Assembly: GCF_026151205.1 (NCBI RefSeq)
Contig: NC_087080.1
Location: 9,781,837-9,845,836 of the forward strand
Length of the DNA: 64,000 nt
Direction: 5' to 3'
Origin: Bolinopsis microptera
Lineage: Eukaryota > Ctenophora > Tentaculata > Lobata > Bolinopsidae
Shown here: piece by piece, positions 32,861-45,012 of the stretch
Numbering within the stretch: the stretch's first letter is position 1
Layout: the number at the start of each line of letters is the position of its first letter
The notes under the pieces: generated by a model
The model's database searches: none
Seen by the model: only the letters and a program-made list of their open reading frames with translations
What the model was told of the DNA's origin: nothing
Made by a program: the position numbers and the translations under genes

Positions 32861-34551
32861 CATGAGTTCGACCTGCATTTTCTTGAGAGGGACAGTATCT
32901 TGCAGACAATTACTTTTTTTTCAGTCGAGCCCTGCGAGGACACCATATCCTTCGTTACGCCACTGTCACTGAACTATGGCCGCGTCACAATTAATTACAA
33001 ACAGAGCTGCAATGTGGATACCTCAGCCCTAATGATTTGCGGCGGCTACCTACTATTTTAAAATACGAAACCTTCCAGTTTTGGAATTATTATTTACTGA
33101 TCTAATTGTCCTGCTGTCCCTGAAAATTCCATTTAAATCTGTAAATTTATTCGTGAAAATACTAAAATCCTTTCATAAATAAATACTCTAATTATACTAT
33201 AAATCTTATAGTTCTATTTCTAATTGGAACGGTTCGATATAGGAAGACAATAATTTACTAAAAGTTTTAGCAGGTAGTGGTCTTGAAAACATGTACTGAC
33301 TTGAACGGTCAGCGTTATCGAACATTCTTTAACATTTATCTAAAAGCCCAACATGAAAAAACCAAGTTAGCTGTAGCAACCCGTGATTTTAGTTTTTATT
33401 GTAATCGAAGTAAACATTCCAAATATTTTGAATAGTTTTGATCAGGTAATTTCTATCCGCTCAGTAACTACGGTATTCAGATATTTCATTACTGATACTC
33501 AGTAAGAGACGGCTGCGGAAGTTTAATGTTAAAGATCAAATGTTAGCCAACTCAAATGTGTGATAATCATGAGTTCGACCTGCATTTTCTTGAGAGGGAC
33601 AGCATCTTGCAGACAATTACTTTTCTTTCAGTCGAGCCCTGCGAGGACACCACATCCTTCGTTATGCCACTGTCACTGAACTATGGCTGCGTCACAATTA
33701 ATTACAAACAGAGCTGCAATGTTGATACGTCAGCCCTAATGATTTGCGGCGGCTACTATTTTAAAACACGAAACCTTCCAGTTTTGGAATTATCATTTAC
33801 TGATCTTGTCCTGCTGTCCCGGAAAATTCCATTTAAATCTGTAAATTTATTCGTGAAAATATCATACAGTTGTTAAAGATTATAAAATCCTTTCATAAAT
33901 AAATACTCTAATTATACTATAAATCTTATAGTCCTAATTGGAACGGTTCGATATAAGAAGACAGTATTTTAATAAAAGTTTTAGCAGGTAGTGGTCTTGA
34001 AAACACGTACTGACTTGAACGGTCAACGTTATTGAACATACCCTAACATTTATCTAATAGCCCGACATGAAAAAACCAAGTTAGCTGTAGCAACCCGTGA
34101 TTTTAGTTTTTATTGTAATCGAAGTAAACATTCCAAATATTTTGAATATATTTAATCAGGTAATTTCTAACCGCTCAGTAACTACGGTATTCAGATATTT
34201 CATTACTGTTACTCAGTAAGAGACGGCTGCAGAAGTTTAATGTTAAAGATCAAATGTTAGCCTAGTCAAATGTGCGATAATCATGAGTTCGACCTGCATT
34301 TTCTTGAGAGGGACAGTATCTTGCAGACAATTACTTTTTTTTCAGTCGAGCCCTGCGAGGACACCATATCCTTCGTTACGCCACTGTCACTGAACTATGG
34401 CCGCGTCACAATTAATTACAAACAGAGCTGCAATGTTGATACGTCAGCCCTAATGATTTGCGGCGGCTACTATTTTAAAATACGAAACCTTCCAGTTTTG
34501 GAATTATTATATTTTACTGATCTAATTGTCCTGCTGTCCCGACTCATCTGA

Positions 34552-34967
34552 GTCATGTTATTGGATGATCCTGCCTCCTTCAAACAATACATGCCAATAA
34601 CAACAATGCCAACCAGTGTCAATAATTGAAAATAACAAATCCCGACAATGAACAAGATCTCCTTAGCTTGAACAAGATAATTTTGTTAAACTCAATTTAT
34701 GTTTAATTCGTATCTAATTCCTTATAAAATCAAAGAGGAATCAATCGTCGTAGGAATTTTAATTTTCATCCCCGACGGAATTTATTTCCTTGAAACGTAG
34801 AAAATACAAAATCTTCAGGTTTTGGATAAGTAATCTTAAGGAATGTATAAAGTTATAATAAGAAATAGACATGTGTGATAAACTCAGAGATTCTTTGCTT
34901 CCATTAAAAATGTTACTTTCTACATTGGGTACCGTACCGGTACACACTACACTTTGGTGGGTAAGAA
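34552..34967. other. Non-coding stretch after the repeat array
   Basis: No gene recognised. Homology to the ~715-bp unit ends at about 34551, inside the exon-like part of the last unit. Confidence 0.4.
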
Positions 34968-35408
34968 ACAACGGCGGATCACATGACACCCACTTTACTT
35001 TGGACAGTACGGCGGCACTAGAAACTGTACCTATAAGATAGACCTAGCACTGCTAATATAACAAAATCGATTAGCTTTAAAAAGTTCTATTTTCCTCTTT
35101 GTTACTTCGAAATTAATTTTAATTAAAATTAAATTGGATAAAGTTTAACATATACATTGTGATTGCTAAGAACAGTTCTTGTTCCACTTTCTGGTTCGTA
35201 TCAGATCGCGTCCGGTCTGCACAACGGTGGTTAAGCGAGTGCATGATGAGCTTGTTACGGTGAGATCTCATATCACTGCGCCGAGATGCAATGGGTAATA
35301 AAAAGGGCATGAGAACACGTCACGAGGGATCGCATCCAGGAATCTGATCAACCGTAGCCAAGAAGAGAGGTTGCTCAGTGAAACGTAGATAATGATAGAG
35401 GCAAACAG

Positions 35409-35417
35409 TATATAAAG
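35409..35417 (+). promoter_or_regulatory. TATA box candidate
   Basis: TATATAAAG lies about 30 bp before an initiator-like TCTCATTAGCACT and about 90 bp before the ATG at 35499. Spacing and sequence fit an RNA polymerase II core promoter. Confidence 0.5.
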
Positions 35418-35498
35418 CGAATCAAAGTTGAGGAGAGTATCTCATTAGCACTACCATCTCCAGTACTGCAACACTACAACTTCTCTCCAGACAACATC

Positions 35499-35661
35499 AT
35501 GGTGGACTACGAGCTAGCTCTCCGGAATGCCTTATCTGCCACCGAAGAGGAAGAAAGCTCACAGCGACAAGGACAGGAGGATTCACCGCATCGTGCAGAA
35601 CTACCACTCTTACGAAGATGATGTCTTCACTTACCTGGATCTGCTCAGAAGTGTTATGTGA
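35499..35661 (+). pseudogene. Two overlapping short ORFs behind a TATA box; unrecognised small gene or frameshifted remnant
   Basis: The first ORF (35499-35621, 40 residues, MVDYELALRNALSATEEEES...) starts in a good context (ACATCATGG). A second, in the next frame (35527-35661, 44 residues, MPYLPPKRKKAHSDKDRRIH...), has a more protein-like composition: a basic nuclear-signal-like start and a hydrophobic end (FTYLDLLRSVM). One-base indel between them would join the N terminus of the first to the second. I do not recognise either. It is not a core histone: the histone-fold landmarks and 3' stem-loop are absent. Confidence 0.35.
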
Positions 35662-36499
35662 ATTATTGATTGCTGTAACTTCTTGATAATGATTTGTGGG
35701 ATTTAGATATTATTGCTATTGAGTGTGTCAAGTTATATTAACTTTTTGATTTTCAACAACTCAATATCCTCGATTTACATTGTCTGCAAAGCCCTGAAAA
35801 AAAACAACTAAACTAACAGGAATTAAACAAAATGATAAAGAGAAAAAATAAAACTTATAACTTATAATGCGAATCTAGAACAAAACTTAGAAACAAGTTG
35901 AATGTGTAAGTTCTGTCTTAGGTACAGTTTCTAGTAGTAGTACCGCCGTACTGTCCAAAGTAAAGTGGGTGTCATGTGATCCGCCGTTCCGTCCAACCTT
36001 TTTTGGAAAGTACCGCCGTACCGGCCTCCGCTGTACCGTCCCCGCCGGACTGTACACCGCCGCAGTGACTTCCGCCACAGTGACCGGTTCCCGGCCAGAA
36101 CTGATCATTTTGATTCCACCTCTGGATATCCTCAATTTTCTTAAATCTCGAAAAATGCCAAGAGCTGGAGATTCTTACAGGTTCTAATCCGATGTATCAG
36201 AGCGACTTTAGCTAGTGAGTTATGTCCAATTTAAGGTTTTTAAGGCTAGATCTGGACTTGACGGATGTTAATCGTTTAAATTTCTTCGAAGTAGCGCGAG
36301 ACAAGTGCTACGAAGTATTAGTAGTGCGCGCCGGGTTAGTCCATTAACAATGGACAAGATCTAGACGAGTCATTTTAGGGCCCACGAAATAATTTCCGTA
36401 TTTTTTTCTAGCTGAAAATTCTGCACACTTTGGACCAGGACGTCCTCGATTTCCTTGAATCTCAAAAATGACGAGCTAGAGGCCAGTCTTACAGGTTCT

Positions 36500-36668
36500 A
36501 ATAATAATATGACGTATCATGTCTTATAAACACCCTCCTGCACTCAGTCCCCACTCTCCACTCTCCAGTACTCAGCAGTCATGTCTTATAGTTATAGTCC
36601 CCACCCTTCAGTACTCAGCAGTCATGTCTTATAGTCCCCACTCTCCAGCACTCAGCAGTCATGTCTTA
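36500..36668 (+). repeat. Short tandem repeat containing CAGCAGTCATGTCTTATAG
   Basis: Three to four imperfect units of roughly 40-50 bp, built from CAGTACTCAGCAGTCATGTC and TTATAGTCCCCACTCTCCAG. It ends where the low-quality block begins. Confidence 0.7.
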
Positions 36669-36679
36669 AAAATTTCCCC

Positions 36680-37573
36680 CATTTCAGGGCCAACCCAAAA
36701 AAATAAATCCAAAAAAAAAAAAAGGAAAAAAATAAAACATAACTTTAACAATCTAAACAAAACTGAAAAAAATTAAGGGTTTTCTGTTTTACTTTTCAGT
36801 ATAAAAACCCCCATTCCCCAAATAAAGGGGGTTTTTCCCCGTTCCTAATTTTTTTTAAAAATCCCCCGGACCCCCCCACCGTCCCCCCATTTAAAAAGCC
36901 GATGATTTCCCCCAAACCCCGGTTCCCCCAAACCCTTTTTTTGATTAAAATTTTTTTTCCCCTTTTTCTTAAATCTAAAAAACCAAACTTTTTTAAAGGT
37001 TCAAAACAAGCTTTTTAGTAAGTGAATTAAAATTTTAGGCAAATCGGGAATTGGGGTTTTAACTTTAAAATTTTTTGGGTAGGCAATCTACAGAAACCCC
37101 CCCTTACCCCCCCTTTTTTTCCCTTTTTTTTAGGGCCCCCCTTTGTTTCACTTTTGCCCTTTTCCCAAACCCCCCCCTTAACCAAAAGGAGAACCCTTTT
37201 TACGGTGAAAAAAATAAACTTTCCAAAAAACCCCTTGGGACCATAAAAAAATTCCCTCCGGTTCCCCACCCCTTTGTTCCCCCCACCCTTTGCCTCTTTT
37301 ACCCCCCCCTGACCCCAGCCTTTTCCCCCACCCCGCCTCCATCCAAACCCAAAAACCCCCCCCCCCCTGGTTTTGTAACCCCCCCCCCCAAAAGACCTTT
37401 AACTTTTATCCCCCCCTTAAAACTCCATTTCAAACCCCACCCCCCTAACAGTCCAACCCATTTGCACCGGCACTTTTACTTTTCCAATTTTAAAAGGGGC
37501 TTTTGGGGCAAAAATTCATTTTGCCAATTTTAAAAGTCCTTTCAAAAAGGGGGGGGGGGGGGGGGGGGGGGGG

Positions 37574-37624
<51 letters not shown>

Positions 37625-40366
37625 CCCCAGGGTTTTTGGGCAAAAGGGGCTTTGCCACAAAAAACCCGGGACCTTTTTTTATCCCGGCCCCAAAAACCCA
37701 AAAACCCCCCGGGGACCCCCCCCAAATTTGGTTTTAAATTGGCCCTTTTGCAAAACCCTGAAACCCAAAAAACCAAAAAAATTTACATATTTAAAAAAAA
37801 AATTTTACAAATTAAAAAAATAATGAGAGAAAAAAAAAAAAATTTTTTGGAAGACCAAATTTGAAATTTTGGCCCTGAAATTGGGGCCAAAAATATTTTA
37901 AAAAAACCCCTTTTGGGAAAGGGGGGGGGGCCCCCTTTGGAACCCAAGACAACAAACGGGACGGCAAAACCAAAAAGCAAAGCCCTAAGGGTTTTTTTAA
38001 AAAACTGAGTTTTTAAAAGGGGGGAAATTTAAATTTTTTAAAAAAAATTTTAAAAATTTTTAAAAAATTTTTTTAAAAAATTTTTAATTTAACTTTAACC
38101 CCACCCCCCCTCACAATATTTCCCCCCCCTTTAGATAGGGGGGGTCACACGGCCCGTATAAAAAATTTTCCCAAAAAATTTTTTTTTTTTTTAAACAAGG
38201 GAAAAATCTCCTTTCAATCAAACCCAAAATTGCTTTGTTTTGGAATTCTATTTATCTTTTTTTAATTCTATCGAATTCGAAAATTTAAAACCTTTTTACC
38301 AAAAATTAAAAAAAGGGGGCCTTCTCAATAATTACAAAAAAGGGCCCCCCCGGGGGTTTAACTTTCCAATCAACCATAAAAAACGGTACCCAAATCTAAA
38401 TCATATTTTTAAAACGCAAAAACCACCACTTTTGGGGTTAAATGGACATCAGGATTCTGGAAATTGTAGTCCAAAAAAAACCCCTAATTAATTCTTTCCT
38501 TTTAAAAGCCCCTGCATTATCTTATATTTTTTGAGGTCCCAGGTTTAAAATTTTGGGAATACTTTAAAAACCCCAAAACCTTTTCCATTGAAAAACAAAT
38601 AACAGGGTTTTTCAAAAAGTTTTAGTTCTTCCCAATTTTATTTCCATTCTAAATAATTTTTTTTTTTTATCCAAAATTTTGGACAAATTTTTTTTTTAAA
38701 TCCCCATTTGGAAAAGCTTTTTTTTAAAATACCCCTTTTTTTTAAAGAAATTTTGGGGGAAATTTTTTATTCAAAAAAGTTTTTTGTGATTTTGGTTTTT
38801 AATTTTAAAATTTTGGCTTGCCGTTTTTAATTTTTTTTTTTAATCCGTTTTAATTTTTAAAAAACCGGTTTATCCCCTTTTTTTTTAAAATTTTTTTTTC
38901 CTTTTAAATTTCCCCTTTTAACATTCCTTTTAATTTTTAAAATTTTTCAAAAAGGAAATGAGTAAAAAAAGCAATATTTTTTTGCCCCTTTTATTTTTTT
39001 TTTTTCCCTTTTTTTCCCTTACCCTCAAAACCAAAATTTTTAAAAAAAAATTAATCATAAAATAAAAATTCATTCAAAATTGCACGGTATTCAAAAACCA
39101 AAAAATTTTAACCAAACATTTATTTTAATATAAAAAAAATACAAAATTAGCTATTTTAAATTTTTAAAATTTATCTTTTATTTAACGTTTTAAATTATAA
39201 AATTAAACTTTATTAAAATAAATAAAAATAAACCGTATTGAAAATCGCCCCTTTTAAAAACCCCAAGGGAAAGGGTTTTTAAAAAACAAAACAAAAAAAA
39301 ATTCCGATTAAATTTTTACCATTATGGATACATTAAACATTCAAATACTACAAAACAAAAAAAAAATTTTTTTTCTGGTGTAAAAATTAAAATGCCCCCC
39401 CCCCAAATTCAAAAAACTTAAAAAAACCGACTTTAAATTTTTAAACCGGGTAAAATAAAAAAGTAAAAAAGTCCGGGCTACCCAAACCAAGGGGGGTTAT
39501 TTATAAAAAATTTATCACTAAAAATTCTAAATTAATCAGGTCATTTTCTAAAATAATTTAACAGATACAATAATTTAACAGATACGCCACTGTATGTAAC
39601 ACCACATTGTTGTGTCCCCTCCTCTCATTTTTTGTTTCTATACACAACAAGAAAAACATAAGCAAATACTATATTTTTAATAGCACCTAACATCAAACCT
39701 AATAATATTTTTAACTATATTTCTGTAAATTTAAGGATCATTAAATCACCACGCCTTTTTTATAAAAATAAAAACGTTCAAAATAACTCCCCAACCCAGA
39801 ATATTTTAAATTTTGAAAATAAAACTTAAAATTTAAAAATTTAGTGCACAACTTAATGGAAGTTAAAAAATCCGAAAAAATCTTCTACTTTTAAGATCCT
39901 TTAACTCCCTTTTTTTACTGTCTCAGAATTAATACTTATTTCCTCTTTTAAAAAATTATTTTAAAACTTTAACGGGAAGTACTACTTTTCCGTTTTTTAA
40001 AACTTATGTACGTTTTTTATTCCTTCTTTTTAAGTTCAAACTCACTAAACTCTCCTTCAATCTTCCCCTACGGGGGACCCCCCTAAAGTTTTTTTAGGTA
40101 AAATAGACATTTTTCTCCGTACGGGCCCTTTTATCTTCCAGGGGTTACCTACAAAACAAAACAAAGCAACTTTCCACAGGGAATAGGGCAGTACTAATAG
40201 CAAAATTCTCCTTCTCCTAACTGGGGTCCACCAACGTAACATTGCGACGGGTTTTTCCACCTACGTTACACAGTTTCCCTTTCTTTGTTTTTTACTGAGG
40301 GGGAAATCAATTACAGTTTTTTTAATTTAAACAATAATGTACTGTTTTAATTTTTTTTTTTTTTTA

Positions 40367-40413
<47 letters not shown>

Positions 40414-42688
40414 GCCCCTTTCAAAAAAACCCTGTGCTCGGGGGTATTTGGTTGTACCTAAACGCGCAATTTTTTTAACTAAAAGGGCCCCACTAAAAAT
40501 TATTATTATTTGAACAATAAAGATTTTTTACGAAAAACGGTTTGATAAAAAAAAATCATCCTATTTCAAAAACAATTTCCCTTCACAGTAAAAACCTCGC
40601 GGTTTAAACAAAAATTTTTAAAAATTTTTTTAAAATTTAACCTACCGTTAAGGGCATCTTTCGGCCCCTCACTCTAGAAACCTCGCCGTACATTCCCCGC
40701 TTTTATCAAATTCAAAAATTTACACGGTTTTTTTTCACATTTGCTTGAGACAAGGTCCGAAATACAAGCACTGGGGGGCACCCAGAACCCGTCATTGGTT
40801 TTATTTTTTACCCCCGAGGTGTGGCTTTTAAATCTCGTTTTTTAAATTTTCGAAAACCCGTGGTTGGGGGAAGCTAATGTATTTGTTTTAGTAATTTTAA
40901 AACGCGTCAAACAAAAACCTAATAAACCGAAATACAGCCCATTAAAAGGCCTACTAAAAAAAACGTAATTTTTACAAAACCCAAAAAGACGAAAACAAGG
41001 TTTTCCCTGGACGTCGTGTAGCAAACCTTTTTCCATGGGACTACCATTCAAAATTTTGGTTATTTTCCTGGGGGGTCTACAACAAAGACAAAATTTAATT
41101 CTCTGAATTATATAGAATTGTTCTTAAATTTGGCACATGTGTTGAATGTTGATTACAAGTGGGAAATTGTTTGACCCTCCAAAATTTTTAAAACCGTTTT
41201 CCATAAAAAAGAACGGTTAAAGTCATTAACTTGGAAAAAGACACCGGCCTTTTCGAACAATTTAAAAAAACCAAAAACTCACGAACACAACTCACACTGA
41301 CCGATTTTGATCATTTATCGGGGTTTACATTCACTGGCCCGTCCGCCCAAACCCGTCACATTCAACTCTTTTTGTCCCAAAAAACAAACACAAACCATTA
41401 ATTAACTGATCCAAATTTTAAATTTGTACCTTTCAACAAAACCCTAAAAAAAAAATTCTAACACAGAACTTTTTTGAATTTTTACGTTTTTAAAATTCCT
41501 TTTGCCCTGAAAACTTATCAAACTTCACTATGTTATGGGCCCTTTTTTCCACTTTCTTGTTTGCAAATATCTTTATTTGGACACGAAGAAAGTTGCTTAA
41601 AATTTAAAGGGGGTCTAAATATCAACGGGAAAAACTTCTTAAACATTTTTACTCAATAACATTTAAATTGGGTAATTTCCCAATTACTAAAAAACCAAAA
41701 AATTCTTATTGTCCTGAAGAAACGGAATTTATTTAAAAAAAAAAAACATTTTTTTTGGAAACGTCGAAAACTTTCAGCTGTAAAAATGACAACTGACTCC
41801 GCCCCTGCAAATGTTTTTAGAAAAAATTTCGAAAAATTTTTCCAAAATAATCAAAATTTCAAAACGGGGAAAAAAAGTTTTTTTGAAAGCTTTTAAAATT
41901 TTCGTTCCGGAATACTAAACAGAACATTTACACTTTCATGAAGTTTAGTAAATTTAACAATTTTTTAGGTTTTGGAAATTTCACGTGAAGTTTTTAAACT
42001 TTAAAAACGAAAACACATTAAAAATTTGTTTCTAATCGGGGGGTTCCTTTAAAGAAACTGAGCTTCTGATCTCTCACTGACATCATCTTCATCTTTTACA
42101 CTCTAAACTTTTTTTACCTCTTACTACCTTTAACTTCAATGGGTACCTAACGATCAGATTTAATGGAAATCGCCCCACTAGGTTTAGGGGTTAAAAACGG
42201 AAATGGAAAACAATAGTATCGCTTCAATTCATCACTGGTCGAAGAAGCACCATCAGGCAAACTCTGCAATCAATCATTCATAATTTCCCTCCGGGCATTC
42301 TCTCCCTCTTACAAATCCCTCGCATGGTAAGAAAACCCCAAGCAAACCTCGGCTACAAATCAGGGGGGGGGGTATAAAAAAAAAAAGTTTCTCAAACCCA
42401 ACCTAATTTTTTTCGCGAGTCCTTTACCCCAATTAATACAAATTAATCCTTCCCTTTTGTCACAACACATTTTCATTAAAAAATAGTCTCGTACCAGGGG
42501 TTTCCCCCAAAACCAACTCTTCCCCGTTTTGTCTTCACCAACCTGCGAAATATTTTTTTTGAGGGACAGAGACTGGTATGGTTCGCGCCAATTTTAAAAA
42601 CGGGACTATAATCAAAATTTAAACATCTTAATTTTCCTGTATTTTAATTAAATTTAAAATGACCAACTTTTTTATAGTGAGCTCTTAA

Positions 42689-42726
<38 letters not shown>

Positions 42727-43200
42727 TATTTTAAAATTTTAAAACTATGAAAAGTCTTACCTTCACGTTTATAAATCCTCCGAAACCGACAGGAAAATTT
42801 AATAACGACAGTAAATACCGAGTTAGGTTGTTCATAATAGTCGATGCTTTACCCATTTAATACATTATCAAGTTTATCATTCGCTTTCAATAGGGAAAAG
42901 AATAGAAAAAGGAATAAACTTGGGTATGGGGAAAAGGTTTCTAATAAATTCAAACACTGACATGGGAAACATATGACCACTGCCCCCTTCTGTATGGAGG
43001 GGGCCTAAAAACTTAATCTCCTCAAACTTTGCACGAACTTTTCCCAAAAGCCAAATTTTGCTTTTCGGTTTTTGCCAAAACTTTTTTTGGGTTTATTAAA
43101 ATAAACATACAACGGAACAAATAGTGTGAAATGTCTGGGGCCCAGGAGGTTTTTGAACTTCCTGTGCAGTTATTTGGGCTATCATATTCTAATTCATAAG
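36680..43200. other. Probable low-quality consensus sequence; not annotatable
   Basis: The composition changes sharply. Nearly every position falls in a short homopolymer (AAAA, CCCC, GGGG, TTTT), with giant runs: about 70 G at 37551-37622 (one A inside), about 40 T near 40368-40408, and 33 C at 42691-42723. This is how poor base calls or unpolished reads look, not how diverged DNA looks. ORFs here are meaningless. Ordinary texture returns gradually between about 42800 and 43300. Confidence 0.75.
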
Positions 43201-43485
43201 TCATCTTCATTCTAAACTGTTACAACGGTTGTTGTACATCATTGTTCATACCAACTCTGCTTTCATTATGACATGTTCTGCACCATACAGGGCAAGAGCC
43301 CGTTTCTAAAAAGCTTAGTTCATAGCTCCTCATATTTCCCCGTAGGGTATCTCTGTCCGCCCCTAACCAGATAAGTTCTTTAAATCATAACCAGTCGATC
43401 TCATGCCGTCATTGTTCCATATCAAGATCAGACAGGGCTCTCAGACTGTCCTGCATGTGTAGCAGCCTATTGTAGGGACAGGTAC

Positions 43486-43641
43486 CTTCTCATGGAATAG
43501 TTGGTAGGACAGCTGGTCGTCCTTATCTCCGTCTGCAATGTCCAGCACGTCCCCGTTCTCCTTTATCTCCGAGATAAGGTTATCGATGTTGGGTTCGTTT
43601 TTGGATGCTTCGATCACTGCTTCCGCCATTTGTGGTGTCAT
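43486..43641 (-). CDS. Exon-like ORF with an EF-hand-like loop
   Basis: From the Met at 43641 the frame reads MTPQMAEAVIEASKNEPNID, then a Glu/Asp-rich helix and DGDKDDQLSYQLF, ending LFHEK at a good donor (GAAG|GTACCTG, below 43486). The loop has Asp at positions 1, 3 and 5 and a hydrophobic residue at 8, as in an EF hand. Position 12 is Leu rather than Glu, so calcium binding may be weak or lost. Nearby minus-strand pieces (43886-45012) may belong to the same gene. Confidence 0.45.
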
Positions 43642-43885
43642 GTGTCCCCACAGTTAGCGAATAGAAGAGGAGTCTGCTTTTGCTGTTTTAGGCTTCCTTT
43701 CCGGCCTTGGCGTGTTGTTTTCTAGCATCATCTCTTTCATGCCTCTGCCCTTTCCATGTTAAACTGCGGATGATCCCCGAAATCATCTTTAAGGCTTTAA
43801 CAGAAACATTTCTGTATTAGTCATGTTTGATATACGCATTTCGAGTTCTAATCCCAGAAACTTGCAAGACAAACTGTTTTCATGT

Positions 43886-44440
43886 CTATTGGGTTTTTGT
43901 CGGAGATGGCAATAAGAACAAACCAAAACCCATCCACGGCCTCTTGTCTCCGTAGATAGCAGTAGTTGGTTTGGGTGGTGACCAGTCACGACTTGAGTAA
44001 CCATTTCTAGCAGGCTTGTCGGGAGATAACTTACAATTATACTTCTCCTGTACCTTAGTATTACCCAACTTTTGAGTTGAGAATGGTTTGTGGTTGAGTC
44101 CGCCTGCCATAGCCGGCACCTCCGGACCAACTCAGCCAACTCCAGTGCTGCCCATAGCGCACTCCAACACGTCCCTGTGCATCGTGCCCACTGCTGTGTG
44201 ATGGAAAAGCAACTCCCCATCCTCATCCTCCTCGTGACCATCTCGTTCCGCACCGCTCTCGTTCCACCCTCCCAACAGATCTTTCTGTACTTTCCACATC
44301 TTCGTATGTAGTCCAGCTATTTTATCTTTTTGAGGTAGTGTTCGAGAAGAAAGTTTACGCGCTCCCATACTCTGGGCTGAAGGGTCCTGGTGTCTGAGAA
44401 AGTCTCTCAGACTTAAAGAAACTCCAGGAGTCGTTGACAA
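43886..44440 (-). other. Possible coding pieces of an unrecognised minus-strand gene
   Basis: Two open stretches have non-random composition: 44132-44440 (SLSLRDFLRHQDPSAQSMGA, then HTKMWKVQKDLLGGWNESG, followed by an acidic patch) and 43886-44119 (HKPFSTQKLGNTKVQEKYNC, then SSRDWSPPKPTTAIYGDKRP). Splice borders are not convincing, and a stop separates the two. They could be exons of the gene that also holds the EF-hand-like exon. No family recognised. Confidence 0.3.
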
Positions 44441-44738
44441 GTTTTTTCTCTGGAACCCAGTCTATTCGCGATTTGACAGTGTTACAGACTTGAACCCATT
44501 GTAACTTCTCATAATCTACCTTGTAGTTTGACAAGATCTATCTCAAATAGACGGCTTGATCTTAAAACCGCTTGCATTTCAGCAGGCCAACAGGGACGGG
44601 CTCCATTTGCGGTACACCATCTACCAATACTTCCCAGGTCTCAGAGAAAGAAAGACACGCAATTCTTAGATCTCTCCCTTGTCAATGAGATCCGCTAGAA
44701 AGAGATCCTCTCTTTGTCTGATTATTAAAGGCCCCCCT

Positions 44739-45012
44739 TTAAACCTTGACCCGCACTCTTGGACCTCTGGTATATGAGATGCTTATTGTCCAGGGTGTTG
44801 CCCACTGATAGTTCGCTCCCACAGTCGTTTCTCTGATGGAGTTTATTATTACGAACAGGTCCAGTCCTTTAGTCGTCTCTCTATTCTCGTACCTAGTTGG
44901 TGTCTGTATCTTCAAACTGCCTGAAGTGGTCTGGTTGCTGATGTCATACCACTGCTGTGCGCTGCGCTGGTTACCATGGTACTTTGCACGTGCTGCGCGT
45001 TCCTCTCTTTTG
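44739..45012 (-). other. Possible exon of the same unrecognised gene
   Basis: After an acceptor-like TTCCTGCTTGGCAG, the minus strand is open for about 90 codons with a protein-like composition: KREERAARAKYHGNQRSAQQ, WYDISNQTTSGSLKIQTPTR, ENRETTKGLDLF and INSIRETTVGANYQ. It then reaches a stop at 44739. It looks coding, but I cannot assign a family. Confidence 0.35.

Larger units (their letters stand above)
25296..34551 (+). repeat. Array of ~715-bp tandem repeats with alternating subtypes, interrupted by a Gypsy element
   Basis: Unit starts (TTTATCTAATAGCC and variants) fall near 25296, 26014, 26727, 27449, 33334 and 34047; the fourth unit is split by the Gypsy element. Subtype a reads GTGTGATAATCATGAG, ACAGCATC and CACCACATCC; subtype b reads GTGCGATAATCATGAG, ACAGTATC and CACCATATCC. 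They alternate a-b-a-b-a-b, a dimeric higher-order repeat of about 1.43 kb. Each unit has an exon-like part after TTACTTTTCTTTCAG encoding LNYGRVTINYKQSCNVDTSA or nearly so. Small indels break that frame differently in different units, so it looks like a decayed exon rather than a gene. I do not recognise the protein. Confidence 0.8.
34968..35988. repeat. Inverted-repeat pair flanking a ~0.9-kb unit
   Basis: Arms of about 65 bp at 34968-35032 and 35921-35988 are inverted copies (AACGGCGGATCACATGACAC, TTACTTTGGACAGTACGGCGG, CTAGAAACTGTACCT). The right arm has an extra TAC repeat, and related CGCCGTACC motifs continue to about 36055. It may be a fold-back transposon carrying the small TATA-driven unit inside it. 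Confidence 0.65.

Noticed and set aside
35499-35661. Histone gene
   Set aside because: The TATA box and basic residues suggested it, but no histone-fold motif and no 3' stem-loop are present.
37503-37823. Glycine-rich and proline-rich frames through the G-run
   Set aside because: They exist only because a ~70-base homopolymer is open in all frames, inside a block of doubtful sequence.
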